Positions 24,837-34,281 are shown, counted from the stretch's first letter. The stretch is DNA of 64,000 bases from AWTP1-13 sp963814055 (GCA_963814055.1 CAWFBJ010000007.1:1-64000); one strand, 5' to 3'. The notes: generated from the sequence alone by a model not told the origin. Numbers and translations are program-made.

Positions 24837-25625
24837 CTACCGCAGGTTCTTCGATACGGTAGCGTACATTTCATCCGATGCCTGGATGACCTTCGAGTTC
24901 ATCTCATAGGCGCGCTGCGCCGAGATCAGCTCGGTGATCTCCTTCACCGGATCGACATTGGAGTTTTCCAGATACCCCTGGTGGATTTTACCGAACCCGG
25001 GATCGCCGGGCACGCCGGTCACTGGCGTGCCGGACGCCAGCGTTTCCCGGTACAGGTTGCCGCCGAGCGCCTCAAGACCGGCATCGTTGGCGAAATTGGC
25101 AAGCGATAACTGACCGATCTGCTGCAACGTCGTTTCCGTGCCGTTGCGCACGAACACCTGCCCTGTCTCGTTGACCACCACCTCGGTCGCATCCGGCGGA
25201 ATGGTCATGTTCGGCTGCACCAGATAGCCGTCGCCGGTCACGATCTGGCCGTTGCCGTTCTTGTTGAGGGCGCCAGCGCGGGTAAAAAAGGTCTCCCCGT
25301 TGGGTCCCGTCACCTGCAGCCAGCCGCGTCCGTTCAAGGCAATATCGAGCTTGTTTCCGGTTTGCGTCAGCGTCCCCTGCATGTGCAGGTTGCGGACTGC
25401 CGTGGTGCGCACACCGAGCCCGATCTGCGCGCCCTCGGGGATAGGATCCTGGCCGCCCCTGTTGGGCACGCCCACCGCGCGCTCGGCCTGGTAAAGCAGG
25501 TCGGTAAACTCCGCGCGGGCACGCTTGAAGCTCGTCGTGTTGATGTTCGCGATGTTGTTTGCGATCACCTCGACGTTGGTCTGCTGGGCGTTCATGCCGG
25601 TTGCGGCAATGGCGAGTGATCTCAC
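24837..25625 (-). CDS. flgG: FlgG, distal rod protein
   Basis: A 262-residue distal-rod subunit. N-terminal rod motif RSLAIAATGMNAQQTNVEVI followed by ANNIANINTTSFKRARAEFT, central GRGWLQVTGPNGETFFTRAG, and the C-terminal helix NVDPVKEITELISAQRAYEM. Length is the usual 262. The GTG start directly opens the family N-terminus. It sits between fliE and flgA. Confidence 0.96.
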   Translation of the reverse strand: MRSLAIAATGMNAQQTNVEVIANNIANINTTSFKRARAEFTDLLYQAERAVGVPNRGGQDPIPEGAQIGLGVRTTAVRNLHMQGTLTQTGNKLDIALNGRGWLQVTGPNGETFFTRAGALNKNGNGQIVTGDGYLVQPNMTIPPDATEVVVNETGQVFVRNGTETTLQQIGQLSLANFANDAGLEALGGNLYRETLASGTPVTGVPGDPGFGKIHQGYLENSNVDPVKEITELISAQRAYEMNSKVIQASDEMYATVSKNLR

Positions 25626-25637
25626 GTGGCGTTCCCT

Positions 25638-25970
25638 CTAGATCTGCATCCGGCTTATTTCGAGATAGGCGGCCACCACCTTGTCGCGAATGGCCACAGC
25701 GCCCTGCAGGGTCTGCTCTGCCGACATAACTGCTTCCACCACCTGCTGCACGGAGGCTCTGCCTTGGATGCCCGCGACCGAGGTCGTCTCGGCGTTTCTG
25801 ACCGCGTTCGCCGCGTCTGACGCCATCTGCGTGAGCATGGTCCCGAAATCGGTAGCTGTCTCGGTCGTTGCGGGCGGCGTAACACCGCGTGTGGTGGCGA
25901 AGTCTGCGCCCGAGACCGAACGCGGACCGGTTGTCGCCGCTGCACCCGACGGAAGGATCGGATCGATCAT
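25638..25970 (-). CDS. fliE: FliE, MS-ring/rod junction protein
   Basis: A 110-residue protein linking the MS ring to the rod. After a variable N-terminus it shows TDFGTMLTQMASDAANAVRN and the conserved C-terminal block SVQQVVEAVMSAEQTLQGAV with AIRDKVVAAYLEISRMQI. ATG overlaps the flgC stop by four bases. Gene order flgB-flgC-fliE is as usual. Confidence 0.93.
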   Translation of the reverse strand: MIDPILPSGAAATTGPRSVSGADFATTRGVTPPATTETATDFGTMLTQMASDAANAVRNAETTSVAGIQGRASVQQVVEAVMSAEQTLQGAVAIRDKVVAAYLEISRMQI

Positions 25971-26386
25971 GAGGACCTCAGCATGTCGAGCGTCATGGAA
26001 ATCATCTCCCGCGCCTGCTTGATCGCCTGCAGGTTCGCCTCATAGGACCGGTTGGCCTCGCGCATGTCGGCGGCTTCCACCACCAGGTCGACATTCGGCA
26101 GGCGCACGAAGCCCCGCGCATCGGCTGCGGGGTGCCCTGGCATATGCTCCACCCGAAAGGGCGCACGATGCCGCTCGATGCCCGCCACGCGCACCAGGTT
26201 GGCGCTGGCTGCCTCGTCGATCTCGCTCTCGAAGCTCATGACCCTGCGCGTGTAGGGATCCGACCCCGGCGTGCGCCCGGTGGAGTGCGCGTTCGCCATG
26301 TTTTCGGCGATGACCCGGAGCCGCAGCGACTGCGCCTGCAGGCCCGATGCGCCAATTCTGAGTGTCGCCTGCAGCGGATCGGACAT
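25967..26386 (-). CDS. flgC: FlgC, proximal rod protein
   Basis: A 139-residue proximal-rod subunit: LRIGASGLQAQSLRLRVIAE and NMANAHSTGRTPGSDPYTRR at the N-terminus, then PNVDLVVEAADMREANRSYE and the C-terminal helix AIKQAREMISMTLDMLRSS. Four bases separate it from flgB. Confidence 0.94.
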   Translation of the reverse strand: MSDPLQATLRIGASGLQAQSLRLRVIAENMANAHSTGRTPGSDPYTRRVMSFESEIDEAASANLVRVAGIERHRAPFRVEHMPGHPAADARGFVRLPNVDLVVEAADMREANRSYEANLQAIKQAREMISMTLDMLRSS

Positions 26387-26390
26387 GGCG

Positions 26391-26762
26391 CTAGACCCTC
26401 GAGCTCGTCAGGATCATGCGGTGGAACGCCTTGGCCACGCTGGTATTCAGCCGAAAGGCCCGATTGACCTCACCGGCCTTCAAAAGCTCCTGCTCGAGAC
26501 TGACATTGTTGCCCGAGTGGGTGACCTCCCACGGGTTCTCGCGGCGCACTTCCGTGGCGGGCGCATCCGGCGGACCTGACGACAGGTGTCCAGGCTGTGT
26601 CGCCGCCATTGCCAGGCGGGCCTGCTCGACAGCCATCTCGAACGGCTGCACGTCCTGTGCCCGGAAGCCGGGCGTATTGGCGTTGGCGATGTTGCCGGCG
26701 ACCGCCGTCTGGCGCACCGCCAGCCAGTTGTTGTGTCGCGAGACAATGTTGAAAATTTGCAT
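26391..26762 (-). CDS. flgB: FlgB, proximal rod protein
   Basis: A 123-residue proximal-rod subunit and first gene of the flgB-flgC-fliE-flgG-flgA-flgI-motE-flgH-fliL-fliP operon. Motifs: WLAVRQTAVAGNIANANTPG, FRAQDVQPFEMAVEQARLAM, and the C-terminal NNVSLEQELLKAGEVNRAFR. The operon promoter should lie in the 239-base gap upstream (26763-27001), but no clear boxes were identified. Confidence 0.93.
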   Translation of the reverse strand: MQIFNIVSRHNNWLAVRQTAVAGNIANANTPGFRAQDVQPFEMAVEQARLAMAATQPGHLSSGPPDAPATEVRRENPWEVTHSGNNVSLEQELLKAGEVNRAFRLNTSVAKAFHRMILTSSRV

Positions 26763-27001
26763 GCAAGCCCCAACGGTGCTCGGAATCCCGGCTGGAGCAA
26801 TTCTCTAGGCGCACAATCTTGTCCGAGGCTTGCGCGCGGCTACGGCCTTTGCGTGCCGTCAACCCTGCAGTCACCTGCAAATGGGACTCGTGACGAAGCT
26901 CGCAGCTTCAGACGGGCAGCCACAGCGAGGCGTTGGGAGTGAGAGTCGTTAACTACTTGTGTCAAGGCGAAGCCGGCCGCTGACGAACGCAGCCCGCGAT
27001 A

Positions 27002-27466
27002 TCATGCGGTACCGCCCGTCACTGCTTCTCCCCAATGCGCGTGGACCGGTGCGAGTCGCGCATGGGCAATCGCCCGGACCAGGCGCTGGGTATTCTCGTC
27101 GGGGTCCGCCGAGCCTTCGTCGAAGGTGATGTAGTCGATCTCGATGCCGGCATGCAGCGCCTCCAGCAGCAGCCGGAAATAGACGTTCACCCGCATGTAG
27201 TGGAATTCCATGTCCAGCGAGACGGAAAGAGGCTCCCCCCACTGCAGATTGATATCTCCGGACAGGCCGAACTTGATGGTGTCGGGCTTGAAATAGAGTT
27301 CGGTCGACGAGCTGACCAGGTTGCCGATATTGGCGAACTGCTCCGTGCGGATGAAAGCCACGAAATCCGCAGCATCGATCAGGCGCAGCTCGGAAGCCAC
27401 CTCCTTGATACCCTCGGCGAGCGCCTTCTCGCGATCGCGGGTATAGTCCTTGCCCTGCTTCTGCAT
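27002..27466 (-). CDS. Conserved-type protein of unknown function, last gene of the motA-flhB operon
   Basis: A 154-residue soluble protein with no signal or membrane segment. It is regular and gene-like: KALAEGIKEVASELRLIDAA, then VSSSTELYFKPDTIKFGLSG, GEPLSVSLDMEFHYMRVNVY and DEGSADPDENTQRLVRAIAH. The alternating beta segments look like a small ligand- or protein-binding fold. No known domain was recognised. It starts 11 bases after the flhB stop, so it is probably made with the switch and export proteins. An accessory role in flagellar assembly or its regulation is inferred from position only. ATG 27466 is chosen because the frame upstream is antisense-like overlap with flhB. Confidence 0.6.
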   Translation of the reverse strand: MQKQGKDYTRDREKALAEGIKEVASELRLIDAADFVAFIRTEQFANIGNLVSSSTELYFKPDTIKFGLSGDINLQWGEPLSVSLDMEFHYMRVNVYFRLLLEALHAGIEIDYITFDEGSADPDENTQRLVRAIAHARLAPVHAHWGEAVTGGTA

Positions 27467-27477
27467 GTCCCGGCTCC

Positions 27478-28563
27478 TTATCCGGCAACTACTGGTGCGC
27501 CGTTGCGGCGCTGGAACAGGAAGAATACGACCTCGGCTACCGCCTTGTAGAATTCCGGCGGTATCATCTTGTCCACCTCGACAGCCTTGTAGAGCGAGCG
27601 GGCCAGCAGCTTGTCCTCGATGATCGGGATCGAGTGCGCGGTCGCGACTTCGCGGATCTTGAGCGCGATCAGGTCCTGGCCCTTGGCGATCACCAGCGGT
27701 GCGCCGCCCTCTTCCTTCACGTAGCGCAAGGCGATGGCGTAGTGCGTCGGGTTGGTAATCACGAAGGTGGCCTTCGGAACCTCCGCAATCATGCGTTTGC
27801 GGGCGCGATCGCGAGCCAGGGAGCGCAATCTGGCCTTGACGAGGGGATCGCCCTCGACCTGCTTCATCTCGTCCTTCTGTTCCTGGCGGGTCATTCTCAG
27901 ATCGCGGGCCCAGAACAGCCGCGACCACACCAGGTCAGCGGCAACCAGCACGATCGTGGCAACCGCGATTGCCATCACCAGTCGCGTGCCCATGGCCAGG
28001 ATCAGCGACGGCAATGCGCTGGGCTCCATGAACATGGCGTTGAGCACGTCGTGCTGGGCGGCGCGCAGCAGCACGAAGCCCAGCACGCAAACCGCGAGCA
28101 ATTTCACCGTGGACTTGAGAAACTCGACATGCCCCTTGGCGCCGAAGATGCGGCTCCATCCTTGGCCGATCGACAACCGCGACAGCTTGGGCTGGATGCG
28201 GTCGAGCACCAGACGGGGCGAGTTCTGCAGGAAAGACGACATGACGCCCGCGACAGTCAGGATGGCCACCACCGGCAACAGCAGCCGCACCGCATCCAAG
28301 CCGATGGCTTCCAGCAGGCGCACGGCGTCGCCCCTGTTCGCCAACGGCCAGCCGCCGGCGTTGTCAATGAGGCGCGCGAGCGAAAGATTGAGCTGCCCGA
28401 CGCTGCTGGCGAGGAAGAAGCTGGAGATCACCGCCATCCCCAGCAGCGAGGCCAGCGTCGCAGCCTCCCGGGAGAACGGCACGTTGCCCTTCTCGACGGC
28501 GTCCCGAATCTTCTTTTCGGTCGCCTCTTCGGTTTTGCTGTCCTTGTCGGGGCCTTCAGACAT
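27478..28563 (-). CDS. flhB: FlhB, export specificity switch protein
   Basis: A 361-residue export-apparatus membrane protein. N-terminus SKTEEATEKKIRDAVEKGNV, four membrane helices, and the cytoplasmic C-terminal domain with the self-cleavage motif NPTH inside KATFVITNPTHYAIALRYVK, then ALKIREVATAHSIPIIEDKL. After cleavage at Asn-Pro it works with FliK to switch substrate class. ATG 28563 gives a normal N-terminus. Gene lies after fliG. Confidence 0.95.
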   Translation of the reverse strand: MSEGPDKDSKTEEATEKKIRDAVEKGNVPFSREAATLASLLGMAVISSFFLASSVGQLNLSLARLIDNAGGWPLANRGDAVRLLEAIGLDAVRLLLPVVAILTVAGVMSSFLQNSPRLVLDRIQPKLSRLSIGQGWSRIFGAKGHVEFLKSTVKLLAVCVLGFVLLRAAQHDVLNAMFMEPSALPSLILAMGTRLVMAIAVATIVLVAADLVWSRLFWARDLRMTRQEQKDEMKQVEGDPLVKARLRSLARDRARKRMIAEVPKATFVITNPTHYAIALRYVKEEGGAPLVIAKGQDLIALKIREVATAHSIPIIEDKLLARSLYKAVEVDKMIPPEFYKAVAEVVFFLFQRRNGAPVVAG

Positions 28564-28575
28564 GCACCAGCCCTG

Positions 28576-29610
28576 CTAGACCGTCAGATCGTCTACGGCA
28601 TCGGGTTCAGGCATCGCGATCTCACCCTTTGCCATCATCTTCAGTACGGTATCGACGATCGCCCGTCTGGCTTCCGCCACGTCGCGCTCGTTGGCGGACC
28701 CGCCGCCTTGCAGTTCCGCTTCGACCATGCGGCGCGAACGGGCCGCAAGCGATGAAAGGATAGCACCCTGGAACGCACTGTCGGTTCCCGTGAGCGCCGC
28801 GACCAGGCGCTCGATGGGCACCTGATCGAGCAACAGCGTGCGCGCCTTGGCCGGCAGATTGACCAGCTCGACGAACGTGAACATCATTCCTTTGAGCGTC
28901 TTGGCGTCGTCCGGCCGCACCTCGGCAAGATTCTTCAACAAATCGTCGGATTGCGTCTTGTCGAGGCGGTTCAGGATATCGGCGATGCCGGCGTGAGAAC
29001 CCGAAGAGGATTTGGCAAGCAGGTCCTCCGCTATTGCAAGCTCCACGGCGCGAGCGGCATCGTCGGCAACCTTCTTGATGCTTAGCATGCGAATGAGAAG
29101 CGCGTTGCGCTGCTGCGCTGGGAATGGCGCGACAATCTTGGCGGCGAGCCCGGGATCAACGCGCGAAAGGATCATCGCCGCCGTCTGTGGGTGCTCTTTT
29201 CCGAGGTAGGCGCGCAACGCTTCGTCCTTGATCCTGGAGATCTTGTCCCAGACGCGCTCAGGCGCTTCGCCCGGCTCCTCCTGCTCGTCCGACATGACGC
29301 CGGCAAGCTGATCCTCGCTCATCACGTCCGAGAGCATGTTTTTCACTTCTCTCTCGGTTCCGACAAAGTTTATGCCGCTGGAAAACTTCTGCGCGAATTC
29401 TTCCACCAGGCCTTCCAGGTCGGACGCGTCGATCGGTGCCAGGTCACCGGCGAGCTGCGTCAGGATCTTCAGATCCTCGGAGTCGAACCTCTTCAACACC
29501 TTGGCCGCCCGCGGCTTGCCGAGGGCAAGCAGAAGCACCGCGACCTTTTCGGCCCCGCTCATCGACACCGCATCCGGTACGGTCGCCTTGGGTTGCGCAG
29601 GTGCGCTCAT
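28576..29610 (-). CDS. fliG: FliG, flagellar motor switch protein
   Basis: A 344-residue switch protein that couples FliF to FliM and receives torque from MotA. N-terminal domain (SGAEKVAVLLLALGKPRAAK), middle domain with EHPQTAAMILSRVDPGLAAK, and C-terminal domain with MMFTFVELVNLPAKARTLLL followed by QVPIERLVAALTGTDSAFQG and AARSRRMVEAEL. Charged residues that contact MotA are present in this last region. It is between fliN and flhB. Confidence 0.94.
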   Translation of the reverse strand: MSAPAQPKATVPDAVSMSGAEKVAVLLLALGKPRAAKVLKRFDSEDLKILTQLAGDLAPIDASDLEGLVEEFAQKFSSGINFVGTEREVKNMLSDVMSEDQLAGVMSDEQEEPGEAPERVWDKISRIKDEALRAYLGKEHPQTAAMILSRVDPGLAAKIVAPFPAQQRNALLIRMLSIKKVADDAARAVELAIAEDLLAKSSSGSHAGIADILNRLDKTQSDDLLKNLAEVRPDDAKTLKGMMFTFVELVNLPAKARTLLLDQVPIERLVAALTGTDSAFQGAILSSLAARSRRMVEAELQGGGSANERDVAEARRAIVDTVLKMMAKGEIAMPEPDAVDDLTV

Positions 29611-29622
29611 CGCCGAAGGTCC

Positions 29623-30024
29623 TCAGGCTCCCTTATCAGGGCCTGCAGCCCCGACGACCTCGGTCAGCGAGATGCCGAAGCGCGAGGTTGCCTCGTCCAC
29701 CACCACAACTTCTCCCCGTGCGACGACGCGGCCGTTCACCATCACGTCGACCGGCTCCCCCACGCGGCGGTCGAGCGGGATGATGGCGCCGCGTCCGAGC
29801 TTTGTGAGATTGGCGACCGGCATTGTCGCTGAGCCCAGTACGACCTTCACCGTCACCGGGATGCGCATGATCATGTCGAGATTTCCGCCGACAGCGGGCT
29901 CGGGTGCGGGCCTCTTGGGAGCGGCGCCCGCCGCGAGGCCCGGCTCGGCCGAGGTCTTGGCTACTTCCGCGGCATATTCCTGGAGTAGGGATTTCGCGCT
30001 CTGCGCAGGGGTAGGCTGGGTCAT
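29623..30024 (-). CDS. fliN: FliN, flagellar motor switch protein
   Basis: A 133-residue switch (C-ring) protein. After a variable Pro/Ala-rich N-terminus comes the SpoA domain: LDMIMRIPVTVKVVLGSATM, PVANLTKLGRGAIIPLDRRV and GEPVDVMVNGRVVARGEVVV, ending in a DEATSRFGISLTEVV strand. It lies between fliM (30 bases apart) and fliG. Confidence 0.93.
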   Translation of the reverse strand: MTQPTPAQSAKSLLQEYAAEVAKTSAEPGLAAGAAPKRPAPEPAVGGNLDMIMRIPVTVKVVLGSATMPVANLTKLGRGAIIPLDRRVGEPVDVMVNGRVVARGEVVVVDEATSRFGISLTEVVGAAGPDKGA

Positions 30025-30054
30025 CTTGTTTTCACCATGGCCATGCGGTTCGCT

Positions 30055-30996
30055 TCAACCGGACAGAATCTCGTTCATGAACTCCTGCTCGCGATCGACG
30101 ACCTCGTCGACGCGGAGCGTGTATTTTCCCTGCGACTTGCCGAGATGGCACCACATGAGCCGCTCGCCGTTGCATTCGAGTCGGACGCGTCCGTGCGAGG
30201 TGGCATTGAGCTCCACCACCTGACCGACTGTGAATCCGGCAACCTCGCCCAGCATGCCCATGCGCTCGTCGAGCACAGCGGTGAGCATGACGTGTGCGCG
30301 TGTAACCCCATTTTCCATCTGCTCACTCCATCGCGCGTCGGCTGTGGGTGTTTCCTTGGTAGGGGCGCGTCCGAGCACCTGACGCAACGGATTGAGGGCC
30401 GCCCGTGTCACGGCGATCAGAATTTCGCCGCCGCGGCTGGCCCCCTCCAGCCGGAACTTGGCAACCACGACCGAATTATTCCGGCGCCCTATGACGTCAT
30501 AGTCGACTTCTTCGGCAGTACCTTCCACGGCGAACGTGGTGTCGGCGACATTGCCAAATCCCGCCTCGAGCGCTTTGGCGACACGGTCGAAGAAAGCCCC
30601 GACGACGCGCATCTCGATGCGCGAAAGCGGCCGATCCGGCGCCTGCGCCTGATGCGAGCCGTCGCCGCCCAGCATTATCTCGACTATCGCAAACACTGCA
30701 TCCCGGTCCGCGCTCGCGAGCAACCGGGCATTCCACTTTGCGGCATGCAGCACGCCAACGGCGCTTTTGCCGTCGTGTGCACCCAGCAGGTCGGCAGCGA
30801 TTCCGCTCTCAATGCCCTGCAGTATCACCTGCGGGGGCTGCTCTGATACAGCCGCAAGGTCTTCCGTACAGGCGGCCGCAACCCGCTCGAACGCCACGCG
30901 CAGCATAGGCAGACGCTCGACAAAGTTCGAGGAGCCCGTGAAGAGCTCAGCCAAACTGTCGCGTCCGGTTTCCGTCCTCGCGGTTGGCCCCGACAT
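30055..30996 (-). CDS. fliM: FliM, flagellar motor switch protein
   Basis: A 313-residue C-ring protein. The middle domain is CheC-like (AAKWNARLLASADRDAVFAI, VEIMLGGDGSHQAQAPDRPL, and SRIEMRVVGAFFDRVAKALE). The C-terminal SpoA domain (VMLTAVLDERMGMLGEVAGF) is followed by MWCHLGKSQGKYTLRVDEVV. The N-terminal CheY-binding motif is not obvious, as in other alphaproteobacterial FliM. ATG 30996 is preferred over the adjacent in-frame GTG at 30999. Six bases after the motA stop. Confidence 0.9.
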   Translation of the reverse strand: MSGPTARTETGRDSLAELFTGSSNFVERLPMLRVAFERVAAACTEDLAAVSEQPPQVILQGIESGIAADLLGAHDGKSAVGVLHAAKWNARLLASADRDAVFAIVEIMLGGDGSHQAQAPDRPLSRIEMRVVGAFFDRVAKALEAGFGNVADTTFAVEGTAEEVDYDVIGRRNNSVVVAKFRLEGASRGGEILIAVTRAALNPLRQVLGRAPTKETPTADARWSEQMENGVTRAHVMLTAVLDERMGMLGEVAGFTVGQVVELNATSHGRVRLECNGERLMWCHLGKSQGKYTLRVDEVVDREQEFMNEILSG

Positions 30997-31002
30997 CACC
31001 GG

Positions 31003-31896
31003 CTACGCCGCCTCCTTGCGTGAGGCTTCGGCGTCGCCGCCACCGCCGGGTGCCAGCGTCTCCTGTTCCACCTCGTCGATGGTCGGGCGTTCGTAGGCCG
31101 AAATGGTCTTGCGTCCGTGCTCCAGCGCGATCTGCGGCATGGCCCCATTCATGAACGCCAGCAGAGTCTGCTTGACGATCACATAGAGGCGCATTTTCTT
31201 TTCGCGAACCACCTTGATGTTGTTGGCGATCGGCGAGACGACCGCGTACGAGAAGAAGATCCCGGCGAATGTGCCAACCAGCGCCGCGCCGATCAGATGA
31301 CCCAGCACCTCCGGCGCCTGGTCCAGCGCCCCCATCGCCTTGATCACGCCGAGCACGGCCGCAACGATGCCGAGCGCGGGAAACGCTTCGGAAATCGTCA
31401 CCATCGAGTGGTAGGCCTTGAGCTTGTCGTGCTTGACCGTCTGGATCTCTTCGTCCATGAGCGACTCGATCTCATGCGTGCGGGCATTGCCGATGATGAT
31501 GAGACGGCAGTAGTCGCAGATGAAAGTCAGCAGCTCATCATTCTTTATGACGCTTGGGAATTTCTGGAAGACCGGCGACTGTGTGGGATCATCGAAATGC
31601 GCTTCCACCTCGTTGCGCGGCTTGCTCCTGAGCTCACGCATCAGGGTATAGAGAAGCCCGAGCACATCGAGGTATTCCCGCTTTTTCGGCACGTCGTACT
31701 TGATGGCCTCCATCATCCCTACGCCGCTGTCCTTGATCGTTTTCATCGGATTGGCGACCACGAAAGTGCCCAGCGCCGAACCGCAGATGATCACATATTC
31801 CCACGGCTGCCAGATGACATGCACGTGGCCGCCCATGGCCACGAAGCCACCGAGCAGACAGCCAAGCGTAATCATGAGCCCGACGATGATCGTCAC
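31003..31896 (-). CDS. motA: MotA, flagellar stator protein
   Basis: A 297-residue four-helix stator subunit. N-terminal helix TIIVGLMITLGCLLGGFVAM, cytoplasmic domain with EVEAHFDDPTQSPVFQKFPS and LRSKPRN, and the conserved C-terminal helices SEAFPALGIVAAVLGVIKAM and GALDQAPEVLGHLIGAALVG, ending GTFAGIFFSYAVVSPIA. The partner motB is at 14363. GTG start. First gene of motA-fliM-fliN-fliG-flhB-orf; the 215-base gap with divergent flgF must hold both promoters. Confidence 0.94.
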   Translation of the reverse strand: MTIIVGLMITLGCLLGGFVAMGGHVHVIWQPWEYVIICGSALGTFVVANPMKTIKDSGVGMMEAIKYDVPKKREYLDVLGLLYTLMRELRSKPRNEVEAHFDDPTQSPVFQKFPSVIKNDELLTFICDYCRLIIIGNARTHEIESLMDEEIQTVKHDKLKAYHSMVTISEAFPALGIVAAVLGVIKAMGALDQAPEVLGHLIGAALVGTFAGIFFSYAVVSPIANNIKVVREKKMRLYVIVKQTLLAFMNGAMPQIALEHGRKTISAYERPTIDEVEQETLAPGGGGDAEASRKEAA

Positions 31897-32111
31897 GGCA
31901 GCCCCCAGGTCGCAGATCCCCAGATCTCTCTAAAGCGCTTTGTCCTTGCGCGAGCCTGATTTGCGGCAATTGGGCGGCATCGGACGTCAGCTTCACGTAA
32001 GGCGCTTGCGGCAGCCTTCGAAGATGCGCACCAGCAGATGGGGCGACGGTTGTGCTGAGTGCTTCACGGCCGACGAGATCCCTCAGACCTGAAGTTCGGA
32101 GAAACTGACCG

Positions 32112-32837
32112 ATGCAGGGCAATCTCTACGTGGGAGTATCCGCGCAGGTCTCGTTGCAGCGGCGACTCGAAACCATCGCCCACAACGTGGCCAACGCCTC
32201 CACCGTCGGCTTCCGCGCCGAGGAAGCCAGATTCGAAACGCTGCTCTCGCAGGCGGGTGCCGATCCGGTCGCCTTCGCGGTAGCGGGACCAACCTTCTTG
32301 TCGCGCAGATCGGGCGAGCTGGTGCGGACGGAGAACCTGTTCGATGTGGCCGTCGAAGGCGACGCCTGGCTCGGCATCCAAACTCCAGCGGGCCCAACCT
32401 ATACTCGCGACGGCCGCATGAAGATGGCACCCACAGGCGAGTTGCAGACACTCAACGGCTATCCGGTCCTGGATGCGGGCGGCGCCACCATGCTGCTCGA
32501 CGCCAACGCCGGCCCGCCCCGCATTGCCCGCGATGGAACCGTTACGCAGGGCAATCGGCAGGTCGGCGCCATCGGGCTCTTCAACATCGATAGCGCAGCC
32601 AAACTCACGCGCGGTGAGAACTCGGGGGTCATTCCGGATCGGTCGGCCACGCCGGTGCTGGATTTCACCAAGACTGGCATGCAGCAGGGCTACGTCGAAA
32701 ATGCCAATGTCAACGCCGTGATGGAGATGACGCGGCTGATCAGCATCACGCGCGCGTTCGAAATGGTCTCGGCCTCGCTTGCTGCATCGGAAACCTCTCT
32801 GCAGGAAGCCATTAAGACGCTCGGAGCGTCCGGGTGA
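32112..32837 (+). CDS. flgF: FlgF, proximal rod protein
   Basis: A 241-residue rod protein of the FlgF group: GNLYVGVSAQVSLQRRLETI and AHNVANASTVGFRAEEARFE at the N-terminus, the DVAVEGDAWLGIQTPAGPTY domain typical of FlgF/FlgG, and C-terminal NVNAVMEMTRLISITRAFEM. One of only two flagellar genes on the plus strand. Its stop overlaps the fliI start (GTGA). Confidence 0.92.
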   Translation: MQGNLYVGVSAQVSLQRRLETIAHNVANASTVGFRAEEARFETLLSQAGADPVAFAVAGPTFLSRRSGELVRTENLFDVAVEGDAWLGIQTPAGPTYTRDGRMKMAPTGELQTLNGYPVLDAGGATMLLDANAGPPRIARDGTVTQGNRQVGAIGLFNIDSAAKLTRGENSGVIPDRSATPVLDFTKTGMQQGYVENANVNAVMEMTRLISITRAFEMVSASLAASETSLQEAIKTLGASG

Positions 32838-34219
32838 AAGGCACTGCGTCGCCTCCTGCCGCATTGCATGCTCTCGACGCACTGGATCGGCTGATCGCTT
32901 CTGCACCGGATCTGCCCAAAGTGCGCGTCAATGGCGTTGTCATCGAGGTTGCTCCCGCCTTCTGCCGTGTTTCAGGCCTCTCGCCGTTCGTCAAGCTGGG
33001 CGAATGCATAGAGCTCGACACCGGTGGCAAGCCCCAGCTCGGCGAGGTCGTCCGCATCGACGAGAGCGGTGTTACGGTCAAGCCGTTCGAAACGACCATG
33101 AAGGCGGGACTCGGCACCACAGCCCGCCGACGCGGTTTCGTAACCATCAGCCCGCATCCCTCCTGGAAGGGCCGCATTATCAATGCGCTGGGTGCACCCA
33201 TCGACGACGGCGCCCCCTTGTTCCAAGGCGAACGCCCCGTTCTCAGCGATCGCGAACCGCCGCCGGCCATGCGTCGGCAGCGCGCCCGCACGCCGCTGAA
33301 GACAGGCGTCAAGGTCATCGATTTCTTCACGCCGCTCTGTGCAGGGCAGCGTATAGGCATTTTCGCGGGCTCCGGCATCGGCAAGTCGACGCTGCTCGCC
33401 ATGCTCGCCCGTTCCCGTGGCTTCGACACCGCCGTCATCGGGCTGGTAGGCGAACGCGGCCGCGAGGTGCGCGACTTCCTGGAGGATGCGCTCAAGCAGC
33501 AGCGCAAGCACGCTGTCACCGTAGTAGCCACCGGCGATGAAAGCCCGATGATGCGTCGCCTGGCGCCCAAGACCGCGATGTGCGTGGCGGAGTATTTCCG
33601 CGACCGCGGCGAGAAGGTCCTGCTCATCGTAGACTCGGTGACGCGCTTTGCCCATGCCGCCCGCGACGTGGCCCTGGCCGCAGGGGAACCCCCGGTCTCG
33701 CGCGGCTACACGCCCAGCGTATTCAGCGAGCTGCCCAAGTTTCTCGAGCGGGCTGGCCCAGGCGAAGAGGGCGCTGGCTCGATCACGGGGGTATTCTCGG
33801 TGCTGGTCGACGGTGACGACCACAACGATCCTGTGGCCGACAACATCCGCGGTACGCTCGACGGACACATCGTCCTCGAGCGCGCGATCGGAGATCAAGG
33901 CCGGTTTCCTGCCGTGAATGTTCTGACCTCGATCTCGCGTCTTGCGAAGTCGGCGTGCACGCCCGAGCAATGGGCTCTCGTTATGAAGATCCGCACCATG
34001 ATCGCCCGTTTCGAGGACACGCGGGATCTGCGCCTGATTGGCGGGTATCGCAGTGGGTCGGACCCGGACCTCGACAAGGCAGTCCAATTGGTTCCGAGGA
34101 TCTACGACGTCATGCGTCAAAGCCCGGACGATCCAGCAAGCGTCGACGTTTTCCAGGATATCGCGCGTGCCCTGGCAACGGAGCCCGCGAGCGCGCCTGC
34201 GCCCGCTTCGGCGCGCTGA
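32834..34219 (+). CDS. fliI: FliI, flagellar export ATPase
   Basis: A 461-residue cytoplasmic ATPase, related to the F1 beta subunit, which drives export with FliH. P-loop FAGSGIGKSTLLAML is at about residues 177-191, preceded by VKVIDFFTPLCAGQRIGIFA. Later motifs are VGERGREVRDFLEDAL, VLLIVDSVTRFAHAARDVAL (Walker B) and GYTPSVFSELPKFLERAG with a normal C-terminal domain. GTG start inside the flgF stop codon indicates translational coupling. Confidence 0.95.
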   Translation: MKGTASPPAALHALDALDRLIASAPDLPKVRVNGVVIEVAPAFCRVSGLSPFVKLGECIELDTGGKPQLGEVVRIDESGVTVKPFETTMKAGLGTTARRRGFVTISPHPSWKGRIINALGAPIDDGAPLFQGERPVLSDREPPPAMRRQRARTPLKTGVKVIDFFTPLCAGQRIGIFAGSGIGKSTLLAMLARSRGFDTAVIGLVGERGREVRDFLEDALKQQRKHAVTVVATGDESPMMRRLAPKTAMCVAEYFRDRGEKVLLIVDSVTRFAHAARDVALAAGEPPVSRGYTPSVFSELPKFLERAGPGEEGAGSITGVFSVLVDGDDHNDPVADNIRGTLDGHIVLERAIGDQGRFPAVNVLTSISRLAKSACTPEQWALVMKIRTMIARFEDTRDLRLIGGYRSGSDPDLDKAVQLVPRIYDVMRQSPDDPASVDVFQDIARALATEPASAPAPASAR

Positions 34220-34281
34220 TCGGCCAAGCTCTGCTGGCACCGCAACGTGTTGGGTGCACTGGGGATGGCAAGCAACGGCAG

